64,000 nt of DNA from Oscheius tipulae (GCA_037178975.1 JASJZH010000001.1:7858501-7922500); one strand, 5' to 3'. Counted from the stretch's first letter, positions 45,780-57,424 are shown. Made by a program: numbers and translations. The notes: generated by a model from the letters alone, not told the origin.

Positions 45780-48116
45780 ATGTCGAAGCGCGTGAAGGTG
45801 AAGGTTGAGCACAAGAAGAAGCTCTTCTTCCAAAAGTATTTGGAGGTGTGTCGTGAGGTCTCCGACGACCGCCACCTGCAGCACATTATGTACAAGGCCA
45901 TCAGCGGATTGCGAACTTTTCCGCTGGAAGTCGACTCTATTAGCGACCTCAAACAGATCAACGGTGGGATTTTTTGAACAGTAAAATGTTATCAGAGTTT
46001 AGGAATCGGAGAAACGATCGCGACTCGCTGCTACTTCGCCTGGGAAAAGATCTGTGCGGCAAGAGAAGGAGAAATCAGTCTGACGGACATCAAACAGCTC
46101 ACTCAAGGTACCCTTTGAGTTTTCTCCATACTTTCTGACAGACATTCAAATGTTTAAAGTATCTCGCGTCGTCAAGCAATATTGCTAACTATGGTTTGTT
46201 CGTAAAAAGAATGACCACAAAAATGGAAATACGTTCGTGGCGGAACACCTAGACGCACGAGATTTCCAATCGAATTAATTTTCGCTCTTTTTGTTTCCAG
46301 TCTGATAGCTTTTTTTTCGTTCTTTTCCGTTGTTTCTAATATGTGTCTACTAGCAGCCTTCACCAGATGCAAACAACTAATTCCGAAAAAAAAACGCTGT
46401 ACGCTAATAAAAAAGAAATCACAAAAATTGCTAAATTTGAAGCCACATAAGCATTTCAAGACACTACAAGGCTTTTTTTAACAAACCATGTCTCAGGCGC
46501 CAAGTAACTGGGCCATGAACGTTTCAAAGTTGCCCAATTTTTGCAAGGAACGCCTTTGCTTCGTAGCAAACTACTACCAATTTACTGACCTTCGGAAAGA
46601 ATAGAAGCATTGGTCGGTCTAAGCTTGGGTCGAACTTAGTACCTATTAGAATGATGCTGAAAAATCTTGCACAACATCTAAAGGTTGCGAGGCTAGAGGC
46701 AGCCGAATTGTTACGAACCTTGAACATAAGCCGGCCTTCTCCAGAAGACTATCTAGCTCTGAATGTTTGCACGAAGAACGCGAAAAAAAAGCCATCACCG
46801 AAGAAGAAGAACAAGGAAATGGCGGGAGAAGAATTTGAAGAGCCTGCCAAGGTAATTCAGATTTTTACATCTGAAAATTGTGCATCTTCAGAAAAAGAAT
46901 GTGGTGAAAGGAGCCAGCAGAATTCAGTTGACGAAATCAACTGCTCAAGACGAGTTCATGGAGGAGAATGACCGTGATGAGAACTGTCCTTCGACTAGCA
47001 ACGCTGCTTCGAAGATGCCAAAGACTGTAGACAAGTTGTTTTTAACGTTTTCTGAACTTTATCTCGTAGAATTCCTTGGAATTGGACTCGGATGCCGATT
47101 GGACGGAAGACTGCTATATAACCATCAAGCCACACGAAGACGCTCAAGTCATTCTGGTCTGTGACACGCGAGAACATCGACAGAAAAAGTTCAATGTCGT
47201 CGAGACGCTTAGCAATAACGCTGCTGTTCGGGTACTGTCTCTTCTGCCTACTCAACCCATTGTTTTCCAGTTCGAAACACGTGTTCTCTCGGTCGGTGAC
47301 TTTCTGTGGGTCGCCAGAAAAATCGACGGCACCGAAGTCGTCTTGGATTGGGTTGTGGAGCGAAAAACCTGGACTGATCTCGATTCAAGCATTCGGAAAG
47401 GTCGCTACGATGAACAGAAGCAGCGTCTCAACCAGGCTCCCATGACTAATCGCGTCTACTTGTTGGAAGATCGTGGACGAGGAAGTGTCGGAGCTGAACA
47501 GGTAGCCTTTCTTAATATTTTCCTCATTCACATGTTACGCAGCTTCAGATAGCCAGCCGTCAAATACGGCTTCGCTAAAAAAAAAAATAGGTTTACCACG
47601 GCGGGAATCAAACCCAAGTCATGTGGTCCAAATAGCGACGTTTACCAATACACCAACGCTTTCGCTAGAACATCAATTGCAGGCTCTCGCAACGACTCGA
47701 ACCAGAGACGGTTTTCTCATTCAGCGCTGCAAGGGCGGCAAAGAGACAGCTGCCTTCCTAGAATCTGTTACTCGTCGACTGATGGCTCGTGTTAAGAAAC
47801 AAACGGTAGCTCATTTTCCCTATTCCGCTCAATCCACATTCAGATAACTGGAATCTCGTTCAAACATCTGCAAAAGCTCTCCGAGAAGGGACAAGTGGCG
47901 ACGGTTAAGAATGTCTGGGTCGAGCAGATGACCGTCTGTCCGGGAATGTCATCCAGCCGGGCTCAGGCCGTCGCCGATTCTTTTCCCACCTTTGCCTCTC
48001 TCGTTGACCATTATCAGGCCTCGAGAGAGCCCAATTCAGAAGATGTACTCGCCAGGGCTGTCCCTTATCTGCCGAAGCCTATTTCTTCAAAAATGAGCAA
48101 ATTCTTTGTGCTCTAA
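45780..48116 (+). CDS. MUS81: MUS81 structure-specific endonuclease subunit
   Basis: Cuts branched DNA such as 3' flaps and recombination intermediates with EME1. The ATG (45780) is directly after CAG. N-terminal helix-hairpin-helix region: LFFQKYLEVCREVSDD, YKAISGLRTFPLEV, then GIGETIATRCYFAWEKI. A basic linker (KKKPSPKKKNKEMAGEE) follows. The ERCC4 nuclease domain has VILVCDTREHR, a V-x-SVGDFLWVA block and the catalytic VVERKTWTDLDSSI (ERKxxxD), then RVYLLEDRG. The C-terminal (HhH)2 region is GQVATVKNVWVEQMTVCPGMS and SRAQAVADSFPTFASLV. Stop TAA 48114-48116. Two introns are enlarged by repeats: one holds the dispersed repeat at 46503-46650 and one a tRNA-like sequence at 47591-47660. Convergent with NIP7, 78 nt apart. 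Confidence 0.9.
46503..46650. repeat. Dispersed repeat, copy 2, in a MUS81 intron
   Basis: Collinear and in the same orientation as 8815-8945, including CTTCGTAGCAAACTACTACCA and GAATAGAAGCATTGGTC. Confidence 0.6.
47591..47660 (-). repeat. tRNA-like Pol III sequence in a MUS81 intron
   Basis: On the minus strand TTGGTGTATTGGTAAACG resembles an A box and GGTTTGATTCCC a B box. A run of more than ten T residues follows (the A run at about 47577-47588 on the plus strand), fitting a Pol III terminator. The acceptor ends do not pair, so it is not a functional tRNA by eye. Confidence 0.45.
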
Positions 48117-48194
48117 ATAGATAAATTGAATGAATTTTAGGATGTAATGGGGAGAACAACAAACTTAACAAGTGTGATAACAACTTTGCAGCAT

Positions 48195-49122
48195 TTAGGT
48201 GAGAGTTTCTTCTTTTCTGATGTACTCTCCGAGGTCCGACTGATGGAGAACAACGATGGCTGTCGGATCGGCTCTTTTCGAGTCCATGGTTCCCTTGGAG
48301 GCTACGCCAAATCTATAATTCTTCGATTTTTAAAGAACAAGTGTAGAAACCAACCCAAGGGGAATATCACTCATGTTGTAGACGACAATTCCGGCCTTGT
48401 TGGGCGTTCCCTCGGTCATTCTGCCAATTCCCGACTTGAGAATGTTGTTGCCGTAGAGGAACTGCTGCTCGGCGTTTGGCTTCAACCAGACACGGAACTT
48501 GGCGTAGGGAGCGAGGTAGTCGAGGGCCGTGATGTGGAGGTAGAATTTCTTGGTCTTGGTGAACTTTCCGAGGCAGGTTCCGAACGAGAGGAGCGGCTCG
48601 CGAGCGATGCAGGCAGCTTGACGCATCAGATTCTCGGAACAGTAGTAGACTCGCTCCTAAAATTAAACGTCAGACGCTGAACCAAGCTTCCCTTCATTCC
48701 AACTTCGACCAAGTAAACATCTGTTGAATAATACGTTCTCTAGATTGAAGTTTTGTTCAAGAATAAAATGTTACTACCATAACCCATCTGTTTGCATGGC
48801 GAGATCCGTTTAGCCGTTAAACATAGAAGGTACAGTCCAGGTTCAGTTAAAGTATGACCTCACTATTGCTTGAAAGTGGGTGCCGTCACGAAAACAAATA
48901 GGTTACGGTAATAAGGTTCAATTTTCGGACAAGCAAAATAGGTTCGTTGTCTGTAACTTCATGGAAGTCCATCCCTTTGAGTGTAAAAATACAACGGACC
49001 TTGTGATTTCTGAAGCAGTAATTCCCGTCGGCTCTGTCCAGTAGAAGCGCGACATTGTCTCCGATGAACATGGCTAACTTGGCAAAGACTAGCTCGGTTT
49101 CTTCATCGGTCAAGGGACGCAT
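48195..49122 (-). CDS. NIP7: 60S ribosome biogenesis factor NIP7
   Basis: Nucleolar factor for pre-rRNA processing and 60S subunit assembly. The ATG at 49122 directly follows a CATGTAG acceptor. Exon 1 (49122-49000) reads [17 protein letters not shown], then [19 protein letters not shown]. Exon 2 starts at 48657 ([57 protein letters not shown]). The last exon holds the PUA end ([38 protein letters not shown]), stop TAA 48195-48197. Length and all blocks fit NIP7, about 180 residues. The first intron (about 340 nt) holds a dispersed repeat fragment. It lies 127 nt downstream of CDC6 on the same strand. Confidence 0.95.
48877..48932. repeat. Dispersed repeat fragment in the NIP7 intron (partner at 28289-28345)
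   Basis: TCACGAAAACAAAT and flanks resemble 28289-28345. Weak but ordered similarity over about 55 nt. Confidence 0.4.
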
Positions 49123-49249
49123 CTACATGGCAACGTAAAAAAACAGAAATAAAGACTAGGTATTTATGATCGAGGGAACGACCGGAACACATAAAACAAC
49201 TTGAAATGCAATTTATGAAAGTGAAAAGTGATAAAATATACTCGTACAT

Positions 49250-51276
49250 TCACAGTTTCAGGGTGCTGACTTGCTCGATCATGGCAATGTCCGAGATGGC
49301 GGATCGGGCGGTCTTCGAGTCGACCTGGAGACGAATTTGCCCGGACGAGCTCTGCGAGATGAACGACTGGCTTTCGAGCGTCTGAAACGCCGTTGACAGA
49401 TCGTCATTCTCCAATGGGGGAACTTTGATAGTCTCACAAGCCTTCACATAGCCCGAAAAGATTGAATTTGCTGTCAGATTGGCCTAAAATACAAGCTTTG
49501 ACGGTTAAAAGAGGCAAAATATACCTTCTTGTTGACCGACATGCAAAGGCAGACGGCCAGAAGAAGTCTCGGCTGGAAGGGAAGGCGCGCCCGGGCCAGT
49601 GGCGACGAATAGACGCTGTTCAGCACGCCCAGAACTTCCCGACACTCGTTGCTGGCTCCATCAGTCCCGGAAGCGAGTGTTGATGCTCTAAAAATTAATA
49701 GGTTTTGGAAATGAAGAGAAAAGAACAAACTTTGTCGTTTTGACCACATGTAGAGCAGTGCGCAAGTCACCGGACATGGCTGCCACCTTCCTCGCACATA
49801 GTTCTACGGCTTTCGCGTCCAGTTTGTGCTGAAATTCGACATCTTTACTGCTGATTCGGTTTTTTAAAAAAAAAAACAAACCTCCTCCTTGTTCATCTTG
49901 TCCTCCAAAATCTCTCTGATGTTGTCCTTTGTATACGGGGCAAAGACGAGTGTTTTGGGTGGCTGTGCCAGCTTCAGCTTTGGCAGAAGACGCTCGGTGA
50001 GATCAATGGAATTGGCAATGCCAATGACGAGCAGCTTTGTGGAAATTTCATGTGGCCATTTGAAGGCAGCATAGAGCAGCGAATTGGAATTGGTCGCGAG
50101 ATGATCGATCTCGTCTAGAACCAAAATCAGCGGCTTCATCATATTCTTGAGGAATTTTGTCAATTCGACCAATGTGGAAGGACGCGAATGCTAAAAAGAA
50201 GGAATTCTGACTATCTATAAGAGGGACTACGTTTTGTGAGGCGAAAATGGCTTCGATTAAATCCTTCTGGAGTTTTATGGAGACACAATTGATGATAGTC
50301 GACGGGGCTCGCTTCGCCCATGCCTTCAGGACAAGTTTCATCGTGGCTGTCTTTCCTAAATGCCATATTTTAGTGTAAAACAGGGTAAAAGGCTACCTGT
50401 TCCAGGGGTTCCACTGATATAGACAGCCAGGGCCTCCTTATTCTCGACAGAACTAGTAATCCAGCTGTTGATCGTCTCAAATTCCACCTCCCGACTCTTC
50501 AAAGGGCCAACTTCGTCTAAAAAGGCTTTTTTTTTAACTTTAAGAGAGACTACCTGTCGAAACAGTGGCGACCACTTCCTCGTCTTCGCTGCCGGAATTC
50601 CGAGCAGCAGCCTCGCGTCCTCGACGAATAACGCTCTTACGTATGTTGATTTTCAGATTTTTAGGCACAGAAGATTCGGGAGTCGAGGTGGATTTTCTCT
50701 TCGGGAAATATGGCAGCTTCAACTGAAAATTGGCTTTGTGAGGGTCTTTGAAGGTGCGAATGTTGCAAAGCCTTGTTTGAAATAAATCTTACGAGAGGAG
50801 TCATGTCTCCAGCTAACCTCGAAGATTTTCTATTTGATGTAGGCGTAGCAGGTGCTCTCGACGTGGACTCTTCTCCACTCCCGGCTTCTTTCTCGCTGTT
50901 AGAGCTGCTTTGCTCCTCCACGATAGCAGCCTTTGCTCTTTCGCGAGCTATCATGCTCTTCCTTGCTCTAAAGTAGATTGTAACAGACAAAATCGGGAAA
51001 AATCACCGCAATTTTTGGATTGGTGTTCGAATTCCTTCCTCCTGACGGAGTGCCTCCACGCGCCTGGATGCTGCATTTTGGACTCGTTCGTTTCTAAAGT
51101 TTCTTTTCGTTAGTAAAAACTGGTAAAGGAACAGACCTGTCGGTAGCAACAATTGCCTGGCTTCGTTTCTTCTTCACAACAGTTTTTGACGGCGTTTCGT
51201 CATACGAATCAACTGTTTTACAAGCCCGGCTCTTTCTCGGGGTGACGGCTTCTGATTCGCGAGCAGAGCTAACCAT
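49250..51276 (-). CDS. CDC6: CDC6 replication licensing ATPase
   Basis: Loads MCM helicase at origins with ORC and CDT1. The ATG at 51276 lies 8 nt after a TTTTCAG acceptor. The N-terminal region is basic and Ser/Thr-rich (VTPRKSRACKT; DETPSKTVVKKKR), with several S/TP sites as expected for CDK control. The AAA+ domain has YISGTPGTGKTATMK (Walker A), LVLDEIDHL (Walker B), VIGIANSIDLTERLLPKL (sensor 1) and AMSGDLRTALHVV (sensor 2). A winged-helix-like C-terminal region follows (PFQPRLLLAVCLCMSVNKK; YVKACETIKVPPL) to TGA 49250-49252. ORC1 shares the fold, but the GIANSIDLTERLLPKL block and the lack of a BAH domain favour CDC6. About nine exons. Confidence 0.88.
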
Positions 51277-51857
51277 TTTATGCTCTGAAAATTATAACAA
51301 TAAGAAAAATAGAATAAAGGAGACAAAATTGGACGATCCCAAACTTGTAGCGTTTAAAACAGTTGATTGGCGTTCGAGCAGGCTTACGCGACGAGTGTAC
51401 AAGGTCATTTGACAGTAGGACATTTTTTTAGGTCGCTTATCAACAAAAAAGGTGATGAAAGTAAGTCAAACAAAAACAGAAGATGACGAGAACCTCTGGG
51501 AAAACTATATATGTGCGCTGTGTTTTGCGGTGGGCTAGAAAAAAAATTCAGTACGCCTTTTTTCTTGATTCTTTCTGTTTCTGAATGTAGGGGTGACTCC
51601 TATTTAGGGATAAATACGAAAAGAAATAGAAAAACAGAAAACTCCAGGACAAAAAATGAAGCAAAGGGAGGGGATTTTTTCGGGATTTCCACAAATTAGG
51701 CGGTCCACGCGCACATGTATAGAATATTGAAGAACAAAATCTTTGAATCAAGTTGAATACCCGCCCAAATTCTGGCGCGGTATATTCTCAACAGTTCTGT
51801 GAACAAAAATCGTATTCTTTGAGCTCATTTTTCATACAGCAGAAGTGTTTTTCCAAG

Positions 51858-51895
51858 TTTACGATGTTCTACAAACTTGTTGAGAACATCGAACG
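51858..51895. repeat. Copy of the palindromic MITE-like core
   Basis: TTACGATGTTCTACAAAC followed by TTGTTGAGAACATCGAACG: an imperfect inverted repeat of the shared core. Confidence 0.5.
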
Positions 51896-52800
51896 CTACA
51901 CAGAAAAAGAAACTCGAAAAGATTGTTTGTATACTGTATAATTGAATGTATTGCCTCTGTATTGGAAGTTACGCGATACAGAGGCAAATCGCATTGTTCG
52001 AACAAGGTGACCACCAGCTACAACTTATAACGAGGTGGATTTATATGCTATAACGGTAAACGGTCGGGGACCGACTACGAGCCATGCGTTCCACCTTACC
52101 ATCTCTTTAGGATCACCCGTACCCTCTTGTCCCTGTGCAAAATTTCCTCTCATCACCGTGCTCCTCTTCAATTAAAATGTTCTCCAGGAGCCTCATTGAT
52201 CCGAGTGGTTTCATTCTCTCCTCTCGGCCTCTCTTCCCAGCCCTGGCAGTGAGCCAGGGATCGAAGGCAGCAGGTTGACGACAGACAGCGCAAAACAGAG
52301 AGGACACAGAGAGGAGGGCGGGAACTGGCCGGGCAACGCGCCAACACACACCAACTGGAGGTATCGATCGTGCGGTCGTCTGTTGCTGCTGATGAAGCGC
52401 AAGCTCAGCGACGACGCCTGTCTTATTTGGCAAGCCAAGAAGGAGGAGGTTCGAGTCGATGTCAGCCAACTCGACGAGCATCGTGGACCCGGAGGATTCG
52501 ATCATGACTCGTAGGTTTCTTGATTTACCCCTCCGATTATTATTGCTTACATTTCTTTTCTTTTGTCTTCTGGGGGGTAGGGTAATTGACATTGTACACA
52601 CCCTCTACCCCCGCTGTCAACAGTACCTCCGAGAACAACAACAGCGCGAATTGTTTGGCGACACAACAGGGGGAAAAACTTTTTTGAATTCTCTCTCACA
52701 GATACTTCTCAGTTTTATATGAGCTCCTTTAAACCTTTGTGAACTGCCTCCATGGTCACGCAACTTCGGAACTAAGTCTCTCTTTTTCTCACAGATTACC

Positions 52801-52859
52801 CAATTTTCTCATCTTGCAATGTTCTACAAAGTTGTAGAACATTGCAAGATGAGAAATTG
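52801..52859. repeat. Nearly perfect palindrome of the MITE-like family
   Basis: The 23-nt arm TCTCATCTTGC...CTACAA is followed after 2 nt by its exact complement. With one indel the pairing extends to about 29 nt per arm. The core ATGTTCTACAAAGTTGTAGA is shared with the other copies. Confidence 0.75.
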
Positions 52860-53087
52860 ATTTTCTCTACTACTTTGCAAAACATCATTTCGCCCAAAAC
52901 AACATTGAATTTGGGAAGAGTGGAATAAAGCTGGACCTTCCCTTTGGCATCTGTGCTGCCAAATATCTCACTCTGTTCCCATAAACTTGGATGGTCTTGG
53001 TCAAATAGGATAGAAAAGAGGTCAAAAGTGGCGTAAAACATTGATGACTCATCAGGAAACCGAGTGCAAACAGACGTGTTTTTCAGA

Positions 53088-54021
53088 ATGTCGAGCCTGG
53101 TCATGTTGGCCTCAGTGCAGGGAGCAGATGACCTCCGCTACAGGTGTCCAGCTCTGCCATTGCGTACTCGCTCCACTCCCGAATTCACTCTAGTTTTGGA
53201 TCTGGACGAGACCCTGGTCCATTGTAGTCTGTCTCCACTGCCAGATGCTTCACTTGTCTTCCCGGTCGAGTTCCAGAGCACCGTCTATCAGGTTCGTTGC
53301 ACATTTTCTCACACGTAGAGCATTGAATACTCCGCCTAGAGACTTGAAACACAACAATGACAGTACTTGACTGAGTATCTAGTAGCAAAAGTCTTAAACT
53401 GAAGAGTGCATAAGCTCCCAACTTTAGGTCTACGTGCGGATCCGACCCCACCTCCATACCTTCCTGGAAAGGCTTTCCGACAAATACGAGATCATTCTTT
53501 TCACTGCCAGCAAGAGAATTTATGCCGATAAACTAATGGTATCTATTCGTATCAAAAATAAAATCCTAACAATGCTCTTTTAGAACCTACTCGATCCCCA
53601 CAAGAGACTCATCCGCCACCGTCTCTTCCGGGAACACTGCCGCTGTGTCTACGGAAACTATATTAAGGATTTGGACATTCTCGGTCGTGATCTGAGCAAG
53701 ACGATCATCGTCGACAATGCGCCGCAATCGTTTGCCTACCAAATCGACAATGGGATTCCCATCGAGAGCTGGTTCCAGGCCAAGGATGACATGGAACTCT
53801 TGAAGCTCATACCGCTATTGGAAGGGCTGGTCAGTCAGGTAGGACATGAAAAGTATTGAAATAATGGAAAAGTATAGAGACGTGATGTGCGCGAGACGAT
53901 TCGGGAGAGATATCGCATTCGCGACATGCTACAGCTGCCGCAGACTGGCCCGGCACCCATGCCCGAGGAGGAACAGACTATTCCCGTCCGATCACCGGAA
54001 CCGATCTGTACGAACGGTTAG
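53088..54021 (+). CDS. CTD small phosphatase-like protein (SCP/CTDSPL2 type)
   Basis: HAD-family protein Ser/Thr phosphatase. The ATG at 53088 lies one base after a TTTTTCAG acceptor. Near the start is [11 protein letters not shown], then [15 protein letters not shown], the catalytic DxDxT motif. Next comes [62 protein letters not shown] and [18 protein letters not shown], ending with [15 protein letters not shown] and a short acidic tail to TAG 54019-54021. The RTRSTPEF block and the RDVR..IRERYR end match CTDSPL2 best. The catalytic domain starts almost at the N-terminus, so the long N-terminal region of vertebrate CTDSPL2 is absent or encoded upstream. Substrate is unknown. Confidence 0.88.
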
Positions 54022-54806
54022 ACAAAAGTCCCTAACCGTGAGATTATTCTATTCTAGTCATCCCTTTTTGTAATGAGTTACTCGCGGCCCGACATATCCA
54101 ACTTTGAGTTCGTGTTTCGGCATTACAAAGAGATTTCACGTCTTTGCGATGTTCTGAAAAGTTGCAAATCAAATCTTTTAACTTTTCAGGGCATGGTAAG
54201 ACCGTTAAAGTGATTATTGATGCAGAACCATGTACTCAAAGGTCGTGCGCGCGAGACGAGCCTTAGAACTTCCCGGAGAAGCCTAGAGATCCCGTTGTTA
54301 AGACTGTTGCATTTTTGTAAATACGTCATTTAGTCCCGAATTGTCTACTAAGAGAGTCTATTCCCTCCCTCCTACCACCACCACAATCACAAAACTGTTT
54401 GGTTCTCTGTTGCTGTTGTACATATATGATAAAGAAAATATGGATACTCTATATGAATAAATTGTCTACTACTTGTTATGAAGGTTTAAGAGAGCTGGAA
54501 GTGGATGAAAAGAAGACAGAAAGCGATCTCTTTATGGCCTAGAAACGTGACAGTGCCAAAAGCAGGTCGTGTCGCGTAGATCCGCCTGCAGGCTTGTCGT
54601 GCCAGGACCCCGGCTTTAAGCCAAGTCAGAACCACGTTGATTAAACATTTCCAGCTGTTTACAGGTGACACTCCTCTTCCTTTTTCGGTGGTTTCTCCTC
54701 AACAGCCTAAAAGTTTCAGATTCGTGAAGTCTGTGGATCGAATCCAGACAAATCCAGTCTCTCTCACTCTCTCTCTGCCCCCGCTGACCCCATTCGGACC
54801 TCGGCG
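54022..54806. other. Intergenic before GMPPA
   Basis: Carries a palindrome-family fragment at 54140-54180 and possible poly(A) signals near 54430-54460. A TTTCAG acceptor at about 54713-54718, 88 nt before the GMPPA start, may be a trans- or cis-splice site. Confidence 0.45.
54140..54180. repeat. Half-copy of the palindromic MITE-like core
   Basis: TCTTTGCGATGTTCTGAAAAGTTG matches the left half of the element at 59643-59790. Confidence 0.45.
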
Positions 54807-56957
54807 ATGGCCTTCAAAGCGGCTGTTTTAGTTGGAGGACCACAGAAAGGTGCGTTACTCTCTTCCCGTCCGAGACTCCGCCTCGCAGCCACCGTGGTCA
54901 AGTTTCAAAGAGAGAAAGAGACACTCTGAACCAGTATGATTGCCGCAGCCGGTGCTCTCATCTCCCTCTACGTCCTCTTTCTCGTTCTGCCAGTTGTCCT
55001 TATGGCTCTGGCCGTTCAGAGCAATCCCCTTCGGTTCTGAATCGGTGCGTGTCTTTTTGGCTTGGGGATGGGGGCGAGAAGTGGCTGTGACACATTCTAT
55101 GATTTCCTTGACTTGCCGTAATCTCGCTATGACCCCCTTTTCGGACTCAAGCCCACACATTTTTTAAGTAAGTGATATTCTGCAAAACTGTAGAGCAGAT
55201 CAAGCTCTTCGACTTCGTAGAACATCGCTAGACCATAAAATCACCCTATGGGCTCAACAACCTGTAATTGACCTGAGAAGTACATTGTTCTGTATCTTTC
55301 CTTATTCCAATGATATGGGAATGAGTACCCTGGTCTTACGGTATAAAATGTGTGCGAGAGTCAAAATAATCGAAGTAGTCTCGGAGGAACAGGATGCCCT
55401 CTATTGTAATGGTTTGACCACTGTGATCAAGGTCGAAGGCAAAGGAAGGACCCAAAAATGGCTTGATTATGTACTTTCAGGAACCCGATTCCGTCCTCTC
55501 TCACTCCAACTACCCAAGCCTCTCTTTCCTATAGCCGGTGTTCCCCTAGTAGAACACCACATCGATCAACTCTCACAGGTAGTCAGGAATGAGAGATAGT
55601 CTGAAAGAAACTTTCAGTTACCTGGCCTGTCCGAAGTCCTCTTAATTGGTTTTTATAAGGCTGAAGAGTTTTCCGACTTCATTGACAGATGTCAAAAGAC
55701 GTATCGTATCTCGATCAAGTATCTGCAGGAACCAGAGCCCCTAGGTTAGACAATTATAACGGAAGAGAAACGGAGTTTAGGCACTGCTGGTGGTCTTCTT
55801 CATTTCCGCGAGCAGTTGGTAGCCGGCAATCCGGACGCAGTCTTTGTCATCAATGCAGACGTGTAAGTTTGCATGTCAACTATGAGTCTTAGAACTTGAA
55901 ACCGCTATGAGCTGGGAGTAGGGGGAACAAATCAGAGTTTAAGGTAGTACAAATGGCTTACAGATGTGGCGATCTTCCAGTCCAGGAGATGGGTCAACGT
56001 CTCAAGCAGATCCCCGACTGCGGAGCTTTGATTCTAACAACTGAGGCCACCCGAGAACAGAGTCGCCATTTCGGATCAGTTGTCGTGGACAATGACGGCC
56101 GTGTCCTGCACTTTGTCGATAAGCCGACCACCTTCGTCTCGACTCACATCAGCTGTGGAGTCTATCTCTTCAAGACAACGACCCTTAAGCAGTTGGTATC
56201 CGAGAATCACGGCCTCTGGTTCGAGACAGACATCTTCCCAAGCATGGCTGCCTCGAACGTTCTCTATGCTCTGCATACGACTCGTTGGTGGAGTCAGACA
56301 AAAACTGCAGCGTAAGAGAAAAGAAGGTGACAAGATGAGACAAGATTATTTTCAGAGCAGTACTCTACGCGAATCGGCACTATCTTCGCCTCTTTAAGCA
56401 ACGCTACGCTGCTCGTCTTTGCCGAGACCGGGCCCAGATCGTTGGAGACGTCTTCATTGACCCGAGTGCTGAGGTCGATCCGACTGCCGTTATTGGGCCC
56501 AATGTTTCCATTGGAGCCAATGCCAAGATTGGCAGTGGAGCTCGCATCAAAGAATCCATCATTCTGGCCGATGCGGTCATTGAGAAACACGCCTGTGTCC
56601 TGAACTCTGTCATCGGATGGAGATCTACCGTCGGTGCCTGGTCAAGAGTAGAAGGGATTCCACTGGCTCCCAACCCCAACGTGCCGTTTGCTAAGGTTAG
56701 TTGGACTGTCAGAGCTCGTGACAAAGGGAGGAATGATTGGGCGGGCACCAAAGTGTACTTCAATGAAGCAGAGCCTTATATGAGAAATGTTTCAGCTAGA
56801 GAACAAGCCTCTGTTCCTATCGGATGGTCGTCTGAATCCGTCACTAACCATTCTCGGTTCCGACGTGACAATTGCCCCTGAGACGATCGTTCTCAACTGC
56901 GTTGTCCTGCCATACAAGGAGCTCACCAGTTCGTATAAAAACCAAATTATTCTGTAA
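54807..56957 (+). CDS. GMPPA: GDP-mannose pyrophosphorylase alpha subunit
   Basis: Regulatory homologue of the enzyme that makes GDP-mannose for glycosylation. The ATG is 54807. Exon 1 reads [12 protein letters not shown]. After a 620-nt intron comes [19 protein letters not shown], then [63 protein letters not shown], a left-handed beta-helix repeat region ([43 protein letters not shown]) and [20 protein letters not shown], ending [16 protein letters not shown] and TAA 56955-56957. Length (about 410 residues) and order fit GMPPA rather than the catalytic GMPPB subunit. Intron 1 contains a copy of the palindromic repeat. About eight exons. Confidence 0.93.
55171..55229. repeat. Palindromic MITE-like copy in GMPPA intron 1
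   Basis: AGTGATATTCTGCAAAACTG and, inverted, CTTCGTAGAACATCGCT. Same core as the other copies. Confidence 0.55.
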
Positions 56958-57061
56958 CTTCCAACCCCCCAACTGTGATACGTTTTTCGGTTACATTCCA
57001 GGTCCTTCGTTTATTTATATTGCAATAGAGAGAGAGTGACGGTGTAAATAAACTTCTTGTC

Positions 57062-57424
57062 CTACTTGTTTGGCTCCTTGACAGTCTTGCTCGTCGCTTC
57101 CGACAGTTTCTTCTCCTTTCTCAGCTCCAACTGCTCCCTGTGGAACTTGAGCATCTCGTTCTCGATCTCCTTCTGCATGTGCCAGGGCACGACTCGCAGA
57201 CGATGTTCCAGACATTCCGTATTGTTGCCAGACTGACGGCGGCGTCTCCAGAGCAGAAAGACCGGCAGCGCAGTCATCACCAGCACACAAACTCCCAGTT
57301 CAGCTAAATTGCAGACTGACTGTTGTAGTGAGCGGATAAAGTTACCGTAGAGACCGTAGATCCAAGTGTCGTGACTATTGGTCGTCGCAGCCTCTAGCCA
57401 TCTTAGAGCGAGATAGTTTTCCAT
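57062..57424 (-). CDS. Small single-pass membrane protein, unknown
   Basis: I do not recognise it. The ATG at 57424 opens MENYLALRWLEAATTNSHD. A 42-nt intron (GTAACT...AATTTAG) probably splits it after WIYGLY. Then a single membrane helix (ELGVCVLVMTALPVFLLW) is followed by RRRR, so the positive-inside rule puts the C-terminus in the cytosol. The tail is charged and helical (WHMQKEIENEMLKFHREQL). About 107 residues after splicing, stop TAG 57062-57064. It is convergent with GMPPA, whose stop is 104 nt away. Confidence 0.55.
   Translation of the reverse strand: MENYLALRWLEAATTNSHDTWIYGLYGNFIRSLQQSVCNLAELGVCVLVMTALPVFLLWRRRRQSGNNTECLEHRLRVVPWHMQKEIENEMLKFHREQLELRKEKKLSEATSKTVKEPNK

Larger units (their letters stand above)
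51277..53087. other. Intergenic between divergent CDC6 and the CTD phosphatase
   Basis: Holds two copies of the palindromic repeat (51858-51895 and 52801-52859). A possible plus-strand 5' exon near 52390-52510 encodes MKRKLSDDACLIWQAKK before a GTAGGT donor and could belong to a longer isoform of the phosphatase. Otherwise no gene is seen. Confidence 0.45.
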
